DNA of 61,405 bases, taken from positions 1-61,405 of the forward strand of contig CAZIHW010000103.1 of NCBI GenBank assembly GCA_964539045.1. Direction: 5' to 3'. The notes beneath the pieces are model-generated. The model was given only the letters and a program-made list of their open reading frames with translations. It did not search any database and had not been told where the DNA came from. The DNA comes from UBA1227 sp964539045 (GTDB taxonomy: Bacteria; Bacillota; Clostridia; Oscillospirales; Acutalibacteraceae). Position 1 is the stretch's first letter. Each line of letters starts with the position of its first letter. The translations under genes and the position numbers were made by a program. Shown here one piece after another: positions 8,573 through 16,825 of this stretch.

Positions 8573-10066
8573 TCAGATTCCGAGCAAATCGTATACGCAC
8601 TGTTCCATATCTTCTATCTTGGATACGGAAGTAAATCTTACCTGCTTTCCTTTCAGGTTTGCCAAAGGTGCGGGTATCTGTGTGTTTGTTTTCTCGGAAA
8701 GAGCGTCGGTCATTGAGAATTCATCAAGCTTCGGCGCAGTTCCCAATATAGCAGTAAGCACGCTCTTTGCAAACTTATACGGGCTTGCGGTAGCAGCTAT
8801 CACCGTAGGTGTTTTATCACCTGTTTCAGCCCTGTATTCTCTGTACACTTTTACAGCAACAGAGGTGTGTGTATCAGCAAGATATCCGTCATTTTCATAT
8901 GTTGTCTTTATAGTCTCGGCAACAAGGTCATCCGATGTAAATCCGGCTGCAAAATTCTCGTCTATTGCAGCCTTTATTTTTTCGGAAACCGTATACTTTC
9001 CGTCACTTGCGAGGTCACTCATATAGTTCCTTATTTCTTCGTCATTTTCACCCGAAAGATGGAACAGCAGACGTTCAAGATTGCTCGAAATAAGGATGTC
9101 CATAGACGGACTTGTTGTTGTGAAGAATTTACGGTTTTTGTCATAAGTTCCGCTGCTCAGAAAATCAGTCAAAACATTATTGGAGTTTGATGCGCATATC
9201 AGTTTTGCTATAGGTACCCCCATAAGCTTCGCATAGTAAGCAGCGAGTATATTGCCGAAATTACCTGTCGGAACGACAACGTTAATTTTGTCTCCGTTAT
9301 TTATGGTTCCGCTTTCAACCATGTCGCAATAAGCGCTGCAATAGTAAACAATCTGAGGCACAAGACGACCCCAATTTATAGAATTTGCAGACGAGAACAT
9401 CATGCCCTTGTCAGCAAGTCTCTTCGCAACGGCCTTATCCGTAAAGATCTTCTTTACGCTGCTCTGCGCATCATCAAAGTTACCCTCTATGGCGCAGACA
9501 CCTACATTTGCGCCCTCCTGAGTTGTCATCTGAAGCTTCTGCATGGGAGAAACACCCTGATCAGGATAGAATACGAGTATTCTTGTATTGGGTACGTCCT
9601 TAAAGCCCTCGAGAGCTGCCTTTCCGGTATCTCCTGAGGTCGCAACCAAAATTACGATTTCCCTGTCGGGCGCCACTCTTTTTGAAGCGGTCGTAAGAAG
9701 ATAAGGGAGAAGCTGAAGCGCCATGTCCTTAAAAGCACAGGTGGGACCCCTGAAGAGTTCAAGAATTTTCGAAGTATCATCAAGGTCGGCCAAAGGCGCA
9801 ACCTTCGGGGAATTAAACTTACCTTCCCTGTATGCGCCGTTAACGCAATAATCGAGTTCCTCCGCCGTAAAATCTGTCAGATACAGAGAAAGTACTTTCT
9901 TTGCCCTCTCTATGTAGGACATAGACATCATTTCATTCAGATCCTCAGGTGTGAGCTTTGGAATTTCACATGGGACGAAAAGTCCGCCTTCATCTGAAAT
10001 ACCCTTTGTTATGGCTTCTGAGGAAGTTACCCTCAACTCTTTGTTTCTGGTGCTGGTATAAAACAT
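8573..10066 (-). CDS. thrC: Threonine synthase
   Basis: Converts O-phospho-L-homoserine to L-threonine with PLP. The 497-residue length and the N-terminal block MFYTSTRNK plus GISDEGGLFVP are typical of the long class of threonine synthase. The PLP lysine is in FRGPTCAFKDMALQLLP, and the phosphate-binding segments ATSGDTGKAALEGF and VPTGNFGNILAAYYAK are intact. AAGGAG precedes the ATG. Confidence 0.95.
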   Translation of the reverse strand: MFYTSTRNKELRVTSSEAITKGISDEGGLFVPCEIPKLTPEDLNEMMSMSYIERAKKVLSLYLTDFTAEELDYCVNGAYREGKFNSPKVAPLADLDDTSKILELFRGPTCAFKDMALQLLPYLLTTASKRVAPDREIVILVATSGDTGKAALEGFKDVPNTRILVFYPDQGVSPMQKLQMTTQEGANVGVCAIEGNFDDAQSSVKKIFTDKAVAKRLADKGMMFSSANSINWGRLVPQIVYYCSAYCDMVESGTINNGDKINVVVPTGNFGNILAAYYAKLMGVPIAKLICASNSNNVLTDFLSSGTYDKNRKFFTTTSPSMDILISSNLERLLFHLSGENDEEIRNYMSDLASDGKYTVSEKIKAAIDENFAAGFTSDDLVAETIKTTYENDGYLADTHTSVAVKVYREYRAETGDKTPTVIAATASPYKFAKSVLTAILGTAPKLDEFSMTDALSEKTNTQIPAPLANLKGKQVRFTSVSKIEDMEQCVYDLLGI

Positions 10067-10158
10067 AAACTTCTCCTTTATTTGCCGTCCTGTCGGCGCT
10101 CATTTGAACCCGCCTGAAACGGCGGTCTTTTTTCAGTTTTTAAAGTCAGGCTGACGGC
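10067..10158 (-). other. Structured leader upstream of thrC with a repeat-like segment
   Basis: No gene. On the minus strand GCCGT (end near yraN) can pair with ACGGC just before the thrC ribosome site, enclosing a GC-rich hairpin (ACCGCC/GGCGGT). On the plus strand CCGCC-TGAAAC-GGCGG (10110-10125) is followed by TCTTTTTT and so looks like a rightward terminator, although no rightward gene is nearby. Positions 10090-10112 match 19851-19873 at 18 of 23 bases. Confidence 0.4.
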
Positions 10159-10527
10159 CTAAAAGGCGTTATCCAGATACTCTATATCCACGACTTCACC
10201 TTTGGCATCAACATGTACTTCTGCACAGTCAAAGCGCGGCTGTAAATTCTGTTTCTCTATCCCCGCTCTGTTGGCATATATGTAGTGCTCCGCCGTTTTT
10301 ACAATCTTACTTTGCTTTTTCGCATCTATAGCCTCCATGCCGGTGGCAAGTTGGCCCATACGTCTGGTTTTAACCTCTATAAAGCAAAGAAAATTGTCTT
10401 TTTTCCCTATTAAATCTATCTCACCAAATCTGCTTCTGTAGTTTCGTGAGAGTATGACAAAACCTTTTTCGGATATATAATCTGCGACGGCCTGCTCCCC
10501 GCTTTTACCGCATTCCAACGTGCCCAT
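10159..10527 (-). CDS. yraN: UPF0102 family endonuclease-like protein YraN
   Basis: Small protein (122 residues) of the YraN/UPF0102 family, which has a restriction-endonuclease-like fold; its cell role is poorly defined. Family motifs GEQAVADYISEKGF, LSRNYRSRFGEIDLIG and FIEVKTRR are clear, including the E-x-D and E-V-K catalytic-type residues. The ATG at 10527 overlaps the rnhB stop as TGATG; a GTG at 10530 is the other possible start. It usually sits beside rnhB, as here. Confidence 0.9.
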   Translation of the reverse strand: MGTLECGKSGEQAVADYISEKGFVILSRNYRSRFGEIDLIGKKDNFLCFIEVKTRRMGQLATGMEAIDAKKQSKIVKTAEHYIYANRAGIEKQNLQPRFDCAEVHVDAKGEVVDIEYLDNAF

Positions 10528-11138
10528 CACACTATTCCTTTCAAAAAAGTTTTCCTGTGTATCTCGCTTACCCCATACTCACTTATCTTTTCATAGTGGA
10601 GCTTTGTTCCGTATCCTTTGTGTTTTTCAAAGCAATACTGCGGATAAATCTCCGCCATTTGAAGCATGTATCTGTCCCTGGAAACCTTTGCAAGTATTGA
10701 AGCTGCAGCTATAGACATTGACTTTGCATCGCCCTTTACAACCGCCTCTTCACGGGCATCCAGGCCCGGAGTCTTGTTTCCGTCTATCAAAGCATAATCC
10801 GGCTTAACGGCAAGTCCGTCAAAAGCTCTCCGCATAGCAAGGAAAGTCGCCCTCAGAATATTAATCTCATCTATTTCCTTTTCGGAAGCGGATGCCACAC
10901 TGTACGCTACGGCTTTTTCAATTATGATATCGAAAAGTGCTTCCCGCTTCTTTTCTGTAAGCTTCTTGGAATCGTTAAGCCCCGGTATCTCACAGTCTGC
11001 GGGCAATACAACTGCAGCAGCAAAAACCGGTCCTGCCAATGGCCCCCTGCCTGCCTCATCGATACCGCAGATAACAGAAAATCCATTCTCCATAGCCCTA
11101 TGCTCATATTCGTATTGGGGAACTGTTTTTTCAGCCAT
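10527..11138 (-). CDS. rnhB: Ribonuclease HII
   Basis: Cuts RNA in RNA-DNA hybrids and starts removal of ribonucleotides from DNA. The 203-residue protein has the RNase HII signature ICGIDEAGRGPLAGPV (catalytic Asp and Glu), DSKKLTEKKRE, and DALIDG-like YALIDGNK, with the fourth acidic residue in AASILAKVSRDR context. AAGGGGG precedes the ATG. It forms an operon with rbgA upstream and yraN downstream. Confidence 0.96.
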   Translation of the reverse strand: MAEKTVPQYEYEHRAMENGFSVICGIDEAGRGPLAGPVFAAAVVLPADCEIPGLNDSKKLTEKKREALFDIIIEKAVAYSVASASEKEIDEINILRATFLAMRRAFDGLAVKPDYALIDGNKTPGLDAREEAVVKGDAKSMSIAAASILAKVSRDRYMLQMAEIYPQYCFEKHKGYGTKLHYEKISEYGVSEIHRKTFLKGIV

Positions 11139-11149
11139 GATGAACCCCC

Positions 11150-12016
11150 TTACGGTCTCTCAAAAGTCAGGCAACCGAGCTTGCCGCCCCTGTATTCGTC
11201 AAGGAGAGTAGTTGCGGCTCTTTCGGTATCTATGCAACCGCCTTTTCCTTTCATTCCCCTCTTCTCGCCTATGCGCTCAAGAAGTTCATACGGTTCGCAT
11301 TCACAGTCTTTTGGAGTAAGCTTATACCTCTCACAAAGCCTTTCTGCATATGATTCCTGCAGTACCTCGAGAAGTCTGACAGCTATAGTCTCCGAATCCA
11401 TAATTTCATCTTTTACCGAGCCTATAAATGCGAGTCTGTCTCCGACCTTCGGGTCGTCAAACTTAGGCCACAATACGCCGGGAGTATCAAGAAGTTCAAT
11501 ACCGTTACCGCACGCAACCCATTGGTTACTCCGCGTTACGCCGGGTCTGTCTGCCGTCTTGAGCTTGTTTTTTCCGCTCATTTTATTTATAAAACTTGAC
11601 TTTCCGGTATTCGGAATCCCGACTACCATGAAACGCAATGCCTTTCCGGGCATACCCTTTGCTATGTTTGACTCTATCTTTTCCTTCAACGCGGATTTGA
11701 CCAGTGGGCCGAATTTGTTAAGCCCTTTACCCGATTTGCAATCCACCGCTATAGCAAATTGCCCAAGCTCCTCAAAGTGCTTTATCCAGGCTTTTGTTGC
11801 CTCTGCATCCGCTACATCGCACTTGTTAAGCAGGATGATTCTGGGCTTTGACTTTGTAAGTTCATCAAGTTCCGGGTTTCTGCTGCTGTACGGTATACGT
11901 GCGTCAACAAGTTCAACCACAGCATCTACGAGCGGCAAGGATTCCGTTATCTTTCTCCTTGTCTTTGCCATATGCCCCGGGAACCATTGCACCGTCTGCT
12001 TTTGAAAATCCGGCAT
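11150..12016 (-). CDS. rbgA: Ribosome biogenesis GTPase RbgA (YlqF)
   Basis: GTPase needed for late 50S maturation. The 288-residue protein starts with the family motif VQWFPGHMAKTRR and shows circularly permuted G motifs: G4 LNKCD near residue 60, G1 GIPNTGKSS near 130 and G3 DTPGVLWP near 175. The C-terminal helical domain follows. It lies directly below the signal peptidase genes, the common lepB-rbgA-rnhB order. Confidence 0.95.
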   Translation of the reverse strand: MPDFQKQTVQWFPGHMAKTRRKITESLPLVDAVVELVDARIPYSSRNPELDELTKSKPRIILLNKCDVADAEATKAWIKHFEELGQFAIAVDCKSGKGLNKFGPLVKSALKEKIESNIAKGMPGKALRFMVVGIPNTGKSSFINKMSGKNKLKTADRPGVTRSNQWVACGNGIELLDTPGVLWPKFDDPKVGDRLAFIGSVKDEIMDSETIAVRLLEVLQESYAERLCERYKLTPKDCECEPYELLERIGEKRGMKGKGGCIDTERAATTLLDEYRGGKLGCLTFERP

Positions 12017-12030
12017 TTCCTTTACCTCAC

Positions 12031-12621
12031 TTACTTCTTGTCGTACAAATCAATATTTTCAAATTTTCCGTCCGTAAATGCATAACCGGCTCTTCCCAAA
12101 ATGTATGAATTGTTAATCATACCGATAACGGAAGAACGTGAATCAACAGATCCCTGTCTGTTGTCACCCATAACAAAGCAACAGCCTTCGGGAACCTTAA
12201 CCGGAAATTCTATATCATAGTAGTTAGTAGTCGGATTGTTTATATACGGTTCCACAATTTCGGCTCCGTCAAGATAGACCTTGCCCTGCGCAAAATCTAT
12301 GTCAACAGTTTGGCCCTCAATTGCTATAACACGTTTTATAATGTTCTCATGATACTTGTTGGGCTGAGAAACAACTACTATATCTCCGTATCTCGGGGTA
12401 TAATCCACATATTGTTTTATCATTACCCAATCGTTTGAATGAAGTGTCGGCTCCATGGATTCACCGACAACGCCGACAAATCTTACAAAGAATGTAAATG
12501 CAACCATGAGAATTATAACCGCTGTCGCAAATACGCTTACAACCTCATACAAAAAGCTTACTGCTCTTTTACCGGCGCCCTTCTTTTCTTCCGCAGCTAC
12601 GGTAGCGTTCTTATCTTTCAT
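12031..12621 (-). CDS. lepB: Signal peptidase I (second of two tandem copies)
   Basis: Membrane serine protease that removes signal peptides. It has one N-terminal membrane segment (residues about 28-50), catalytic Ser in VGESMEPTL, catalytic Lys in ENIIKRVIAIEGQ, and box E GDNRQGSVDSR. Its 196 residues are normal for Bacillota type P enzymes. It starts 3 bases after the upstream paralogue, so the two form a tandem pair. Confidence 0.94.
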   Translation of the reverse strand: MKDKNATVAAEEKKGAGKRAVSFLYEVVSVFATAVIILMVAFTFFVRFVGVVGESMEPTLHSNDWVMIKQYVDYTPRYGDIVVVSQPNKYHENIIKRVIAIEGQTVDIDFAQGKVYLDGAEIVEPYINNPTTNYYDIEFPVKVPEGCCFVMGDNRQGSVDSRSSVIGMINNSYILGRAGYAFTDGKFENIDLYDKK

Positions 12622-12624
12622 TCC

Positions 12625-13194
12625 TCAGTCCTCCGATTTATTAAACTCGAATACCATTTTTCCCACAATGTGTTGTTCGTTTACCAAACCCACCGAACCG
12701 CATCGCGAATCAAGCGAATTATTTCTATTGTCGCCCATCACGAAAACAAAGCCTTCCGGCACTGTAAGCGGAAAAGTAGGCCCGTCATCAAAACTTCTGT
12801 AGGTAGGCTCCAGTATATAATCTTCCACAAGTTCCTCACCGTTTATATAAACGATTCCCGTTTTAAAGTCAATATCTATCGTATCTCCGGCGACTGCTAT
12901 GACTCTCTTTATCAGTGGTACATCACTATCACGGTGTATAACAACTATATCTCCGTATCTGTACGAGGTGGATATAGGTGTGATTATTATATTGTCTTTG
13001 TCATTCAACGTTGGATTCATCGAATGACCTTCAACGGTAGCCACCCTGAAAAGCATTACCAAAACAATGATAACTCCGATTATCGAAGTACATATAGTTG
13101 AAACGATGTCATATGCGTTTCTAAGTGTTTTTTGCTTAACAGTAAGTTCATCATCAGACGGTTTAAGTACAACGCTGTAAAACTGTTTTTTCAT
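12625..13194 (-). CDS. lepB: Signal peptidase I (first of two tandem copies)
   Basis: Paralogue of the next gene, 189 residues, with one membrane segment (about 30-52), Ser in VEGHSMNPTL, Lys in PLIKRVIAVAGD and box E GDNRNNSLDSR. The two copies keep all catalytic residues but differ over most of their length, so both are probably active with different substrate preference. Transcription probably starts near 13310. Confidence 0.94.
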   Translation of the reverse strand: MKKQFYSVVLKPSDDELTVKQKTLRNAYDIVSTICTSIIGVIIVLVMLFRVATVEGHSMNPTLNDKDNIIITPISTSYRYGDIVVIHRDSDVPLIKRVIAVAGDTIDIDFKTGIVYINGEELVEDYILEPTYRSFDDGPTFPLTVPEGFVFVMGDNRNNSLDSRCGSVGLVNEQHIVGKMVFEFNKSED

Positions 13195-13260
13195 TTTACA
13201 ACCCTTACCTCTAATCTGTGAATTTTATTCTAAGTGCAATGAAAATACATGCACCGAAAT

Positions 13261-13305
13261 GATATATTGAAGCGCAATAAATAATATACAGAAGCACAAT
13301 ATATC
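13261..13305. repeat. Inverted repeat upstream of the lepB pair
   Basis: GATATATTG (13261-13269) is matched by CAATATATC (13297-13305), a perfect 9-bp inverted repeat. Inside each arm is GAAGC(G/A)C. It lies between the candidate promoter and the first lepB and may be an operator or an RNA stem. Confidence 0.4.
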
Positions 13306-13315
13306 TTAAACATAT

Positions 13316-13344
13316 ATTTTACTATAGTTGTAAAGCAAAAGCAA
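13316..13344 (-). promoter_or_regulatory. Candidate promoter of the lepB-rbgA-rnhB-yraN operon
   Basis: Minus strand TTGCTT (13339-13344), 17-base spacer, TAAAAT (13316-13321), immediately after the rplS terminator. Confidence 0.5.
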
Positions 13345-13350
13345 TAATTT

Positions 13351-13384
13351 AAAAAGCAATGAGGGGACAATCTTGTCCCCTCAT
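13351..13384 (-). terminator. Terminator of rplS
   Basis: Minus strand ATGAGGGGACA pairs with TGTCCCCTCAT around a 4-base loop and is followed by TGCTTTTT. A classic strong intrinsic terminator 25 bases after the rplS stop. Confidence 0.9.
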
Positions 13385-13409
13385 TTACCTTAAACCTATA
13401 AAGTTTTAA

Positions 13410-13754
13410 TCACTTAATCTGCTCTTTAACCTTAGCAGCCTTACCAACGCGATCGCGGAGATAATAAAGCTTGCTTCTGCGAACCTTACCTGAGCGAACA
13501 AGATCAACCTTAACTACGTTAGGTGAGTTTACAGGGAAAACTCTTTCAACGCCAACGCCGTAGGATACACGACGAACCGTGAAGGTCTCTGAAACACCGC
13601 TTCCCTTACGAGCTATAACAGTGCCTTCAAATACCTGAATTCTCTCTCTGCTGCCTTCTTTTATGTTTACGTGAACCTTTACGGTATCACCAACCTTAAA
13701 CTGCGGCTGAGTTTCTTTAACTTGTCCCTCTGTGATGATTTTAAGTGCGTCCAT
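13410..13754 (-). CDS. rplS: 50S ribosomal protein L19
   Basis: Structural protein at the 30S-50S interface. The 114-residue sequence has the L19 landmarks FKVGDTVKVHVNIKEGSRERIQVFEG, SETFTVRRVSYGVGVERVFP and KVRRSKLYYLRDRVGKAAKVKE. AGGAGG lies before the ATG. It has its own strong promoter, leader and terminator and so is a single-gene unit. Confidence 0.98.
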   Translation of the reverse strand: MDALKIITEGQVKETQPQFKVGDTVKVHVNIKEGSRERIQVFEGTVIARKGSGVSETFTVRRVSYGVGVERVFPVNSPNVVKVDLVRSGKVRRSKLYYLRDRVGKAAKVKEQIK

Positions 13755-13852
13755 AATTTTTCCTCCTAAAAAATAATCAGAACGTTCTTACGCATAAATG
13801 CCAGAGGACCGTCCGGGAAGTTGTTCGAGCCATAGCTCAAACGCGCTTATGT
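13755..13852 (-). ncRNA. Folded 5' leader of rplS (possible L19 autoregulatory leader)
   Basis: The leader of about 90 bases can close with CATAA at its start pairing with TTATG before GCGTAAG. Inside is a hairpin GAGC-TATG-GCTC and a GC-rich region CCGGACGG. Structured rplS leaders are known in Bacillota; I cannot confirm a match to the L19 leader family without a covariance model. Confidence 0.45.
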
Positions 13853-13881
13853 ATAATAACAGATTTACAAACTCTTTGCAA
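13853..13881 (-). promoter_or_regulatory. Promoter of rplS
   Basis: Minus strand TTGCAA (13876-13881), 17-base spacer, TATTAT (13853-13858) preceded by TGT, giving an extended -10. Confidence 0.8.
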
Positions 13882-13887
13882 GCCTTT

Positions 13888-14289
13888 TTATCTGTCGATT
13901 ATAAATTTCTTTACTACAAAGACACCCATTGTTACAAAAAGGCTTCCGATAAAGCCCAATGCGAAGAATATACAGGCCACCGTATAGAATGATATATTCG
14001 GGCACATCTCAAGCTGAGCCATCGTCATATATGCCTTATTTGCTTCAAATATTGTGTTGAAAGTCGAATAGTAGTTCATGGTAAATAAAGCAGATATCAT
14101 GCCTGCCATTCCGAGACCTAAGTCGACAAGTATGAAAACAAGCTTATCTGTTTTAAAGAACAACACTTGCATAACTATTATCGCTATAACAGCCAGGATA
14201 AAAGCTACACACGGAAATGCAAAGCTCGTCATTTTATCCAGGAACTCAATAGGACTGGCCGCAGAACCGGCCGTTTGTTGCCAAGACAT
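13888..14289 (-). CDS. Unknown four-helix membrane protein
   Basis: I do not recognise this 133-residue protein. It has hydrophobic stretches at about residues 23-46, 50-70, 98-120 (two close helices), ending in a basic KKFIIDR. It is probably an integral membrane protein with three or four helices. It starts one base after the trmB stop, so it belongs to the same transcript as trmB and the gene at 14968-16029. No catalytic motif is visible. Confidence 0.7.
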   Translation of the reverse strand: MSWQQTAGSAASPIEFLDKMTSFAFPCVAFILAVIAIIVMQVLFFKTDKLVFILVDLGLGMAGMISALFTMNYYSTFNTIFEANKAYMTMAQLEMCPNISFYTVACIFFALGFIGSLFVTMGVFVVKKFIIDR

Positions 14290-14290
14290 T

Positions 14291-14968
14291 TTATTCCTCC
14301 CTTAAATATGCTTCCAATCTGTATATTGGAAATCCTTCCGAAGAAAATCTTTGTTCATATTCAGTGACAATATTGTCTTCAAAGTCACTGTTGTGTAAGT
14401 CAAGAGATATATTCTTGAGCGCAAACCCGCACCTCGTAAACTCCTCTATGGAGTATTCAAAAAAGTGCATATTGTCTGTCTTTTGATGTATCTCGGCACC
14501 GGGGGCAATTATCTCTTTGTATATGTTCAGAAATCGTTCATTTGTAAGCCTGTGATTGCGATATGCTTTCTTAGGGTACGGACATGAGAAGTTAAGATAG
14601 ATACCCGACACTGATTGTGAAGGTATGAGTCTCGTAAGATATTCGGCTCCGCACTTTAAGAATCTCACGTTTTCCAGTCCTTCTTCTATGGCGCGCTCCG
14701 CACCGGAAACGATAACATTTGCAACCTTCTCAACTGCAAGGAAATTGTATTCCGGATGTCTTTTAGCCATCTCGCATACAAACTGTCCCTTTCCGCTTCC
14801 TATCTCAAGATAAAGCGGATTGTCATTCCCGAAAATCTCCTTAAAGTCAAGGTACTGCTTTCCGGCGTCTTCGCTCTCGAAGTTCAGATCATCAAAACGC
14901 GGAGTCATGAGCAAGCTTTCGCAATTCTCTACCCTGTTTTCAAGATTTTTCTTTTTACGCATCCGCAT
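14291..14968 (-). CDS. trmB: tRNA (guanine-N7-)-methyltransferase
   Basis: Methylates G46 of tRNA with SAM. The 225-residue protein has the SAM site LYLEIGSGKGQFVCEMA (residues 52-68), GAERAIEEGLENVRFL, and the C-terminal region EIHQKTDN and T-E-Y-E-Q-R-F. The usual motif FSDPWPKKRH reads FSCPYPKKAY, with Cys129 where the acidic residue thought to be catalytic stands. The first ATG overlaps the upstream stop (TGATG); another in-frame ATG lies two codons later. Confidence 0.9.
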   Translation of the reverse strand: MRMRKKKNLENRVENCESLLMTPRFDDLNFESEDAGKQYLDFKEIFGNDNPLYLEIGSGKGQFVCEMAKRHPEYNFLAVEKVANVIVSGAERAIEEGLENVRFLKCGAEYLTRLIPSQSVSGIYLNFSCPYPKKAYRNHRLTNERFLNIYKEIIAPGAEIHQKTDNMHFFEYSIEEFTRCGFALKNISLDLHNSDFEDNIVTEYEQRFSSEGFPIYRLEAYLREE

Positions 14969-16029
14969 CAGTCAAAAATCTCCTCATCGGGTATTATTTC
15001 TGCTTTTTCTGCTTTTTCCTGGAGCTTCATCAAGCGATCCATCGCCTTTTTTTCCTTCTTCAACAGTTTCTTCTCTTTTTTGGCGGCTTTTTCATTGCTC
15101 TTTTTTTGCGCCTTAAAAACTATATTCTTTGAGCCCGAGAAGAAATACATTGCCGCCATAGCGCCTGTAACGTTGAGCCGTTTAAGGTCGGATGTCATAT
15201 TCTGACTCATGTATGCGTAAAGAGCATCATAATCCACGCCCGATATAATCTCATATACCAGGTCGCCGAGGCGAAGATCCCGGAGCATCCTTACCATATT
15301 GTCTCCGAGAACAGCGTCATACACGGAATCGATGAGGCTTCCCATCTGCTCACGTCCGAGCTTGAAAACGTTCGTGAGTATATTTGCAACCGTTATATCC
15401 TCAAACTGTCCGATAATTCTGAACAGAAAGTCTGTAAATTTTGCTGCAGCATCGTTCTCGAGGAATCTGTCAACAGCGGTTGCTATCGTAACAGATGCAG
15501 CTGCTGCAAACCTGTCATTGAATATCATGGCCGCCAACGTGCCCTCTGAGAGAAGGCGCAATAAACTTACCACCTCGGCGGTCACAGCCTGGATAATTAC
15601 ATCCCTGTCGGCCTTTTCGGTGATAAACTTCTGGATAGACTCGCGAAGAACGTCCTTGTACTTATCCCTGTCAAATATATTGAACCTCAGAAGCACTTTG
15701 GACACAACGGTATTCAAAGAATATCTGCTCAAAAAATCATAAATAAACCAGAGAATACCTTCACGAACCCGGTCTTTTACCTTAAGCCAGGATAAAGACT
15801 GTGACAGGCACGCTGCCGAGAACGGGAGCATGTTGTTCAGCGCGGTTTTCGCTATTCTCGCGATGTATTTCTGAGAGAATGGCAGAAGACCCTGAACCGG
15901 CACATCCACCTTGCCTGCTATGGTTACTTTATGCTTAGGTGTCAAGAGCAGCTTTTGCGTAGCGTAACTGCCTGCAAAAGCCACAGCTCCTACAGCCAGC
16001 ACATCGGGTGTGTATCTTCTCTTAGCCAT
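14968..16029 (-). CDS. Unknown helical protein with N-terminal hydrophobic segment and Lys-rich coiled tail
   Basis: Not recognised. The 353-residue protein opens with a basic stretch and a short hydrophobic segment (about residues 9-24, VLAVGAVAFAGSYATQ), then a mostly helical region rich in I, L and V with repeated D-R-F and F-L-F elements. It ends in a highly charged Lys/Glu coiled-coil-like tail (about residues 305-345) rich in KK and EK. It could be membrane-attached. It is the first gene of a transcript with trmB and the membrane protein at 13888-14289, and has its own promoter and a repeat-containing leader. Confidence 0.7.
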   Translation of the reverse strand: MAKRRYTPDVLAVGAVAFAGSYATQKLLLTPKHKVTIAGKVDVPVQGLLPFSQKYIARIAKTALNNMLPFSAACLSQSLSWLKVKDRVREGILWFIYDFLSRYSLNTVVSKVLLRFNIFDRDKYKDVLRESIQKFITEKADRDVIIQAVTAEVVSLLRLLSEGTLAAMIFNDRFAAAASVTIATAVDRFLENDAAAKFTDFLFRIIGQFEDITVANILTNVFKLGREQMGSLIDSVYDAVLGDNMVRMLRDLRLGDLVYEIISGVDYDALYAYMSQNMTSDLKRLNVTGAMAAMYFFSGSKNIVFKAQKKSNEKAAKKEKKLLKKEKKAMDRLMKLQEKAEKAEIIPDEEIFD

Positions 16030-16057
16030 TTTCCCACCAACTTAAACTTAAGTATTA

Positions 16058-16103
16058 GACCTGAAACTTATCCCAAAACTCATCCGGGAACTATCCGAGA
16101 ACT
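16058..16103. repeat. Four degenerate 11-12 bp direct repeats in a 5' leader
   Basis: Plus-strand units at 16058-16068, 16069-16080, 16081-16092 and 16093-16103 share the pattern ATCC(C/G)(A/G)(A/G)AACT. They lie between the promoter at 16126-16154 and the gene at 14968-16029. Confidence 0.6.
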
Positions 16104-16125
16104 TAATAAATAAAACTTATAAATG

Positions 16126-16154
16126 ATTATAGATTTATATGCCGACAAAGTCAA
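16126..16154 (-). promoter_or_regulatory. Promoter of the 14968-16029 gene and trmB
   Basis: Minus strand TTGACT (16149-16154), 17-base spacer, TATAAT (16126-16131). The -35 overlaps the stop codon of the DUF2344 gene. Confidence 0.75.
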
Positions 16155-16825
16155 TAAAACTCTGTCTTGTCTTCACACAACAGACACTTCCTCGTTATGT
16201 GCGTAAAAATCGGATCGACACCGAGTTCTTCAAAAATTTTTCCTGTGAGAAGAGTCGGATTTATTCCGAACTGGGGATTGGATGGCAAAACGAACGTAAG
16301 TACGTTGTTTCCGTCGGAGGAAGTCCAGATTTTAAAATCATTTATATGCTCTGACAAGTTAATATACTTTACAACCTTCCGTTTTCCTTGCTTTCCGAGC
16401 TTGGAAACAAGTAATTCATCACGTGATAAAAGCTCTGAAACCTTGTTGTTAAAGCTTTCCTTATCAAGTGTATCCTGACTTATCTCAACTTTATATTTTG
16501 AAAAAGCTACATCGGTAGCCTTGCGCACGGGAGTTTTCACATCAAGGATTGATATATCTGGAGGCATGGTTTTTTCAAGCCTGAGTTTTATATCATCAAG
16601 GGTCATACTATCGTCTACGCGTATGTCCAGTACTTCTCTCAAACCCTCTATGCCGAGTGAAAGCGGCATAGCAAAATTCATATACGGTCTCGGGTTGAAT
16701 CCCTCGGTATATCCGATTGGAATACCGGCTCGTATAACAGCCCTCATAAAACACCGCATGAGATCGAGATGAGATATGTATTTTGCGTCTCCCGTCTTTG
16801 AGAAAAACACTCTAACCTTTTGCAC
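16151..16825 (-). CDS. TIGR03936 / DUF2344 radical SAM-linked protein
   Basis: Small partner protein (224 residues) that is fused to or adjacent to TIGR03960 radical SAM proteins in many Bacillota; its molecular role is not known. The family block VRVFFSKTGDAKYISHLDLMRCFMRAVIRAGIPIGYTEGFNPRPYMNF is clear at the N-terminus (written here in parts of the motif: KYISHLDLMR, YTEGFNPRP). I prefer the GTG at 16825 because GGAGG lies 8 bases before it; the GTG at 16834 would overlap that ribosome site. It overlaps the radical SAM gene by 14 bases. Confidence 0.88.
   Translation of the reverse strand: MQKVRVFFSKTGDAKYISHLDLMRCFMRAVIRAGIPIGYTEGFNPRPYMNFAMPLSLGIEGLREVLDIRVDDSMTLDDIKLRLEKTMPPDISILDVKTPVRKATDVAFSKYKVEISQDTLDKESFNNKVSELLSRDELLVSKLGKQGKRKVVKYINLSEHINDFKIWTSSDGNNVLTFVLPSNPQFGINPTLLTGKIFEELGVDPIFTHITRKCLLCEDKTEFY

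Noticed and set aside
10110..10134. Rightward intrinsic terminator before thrC
   Set aside because: The stem and U-run are good on the plus strand, but there is no rightward gene near it. I list it only as part of the thrC leader.
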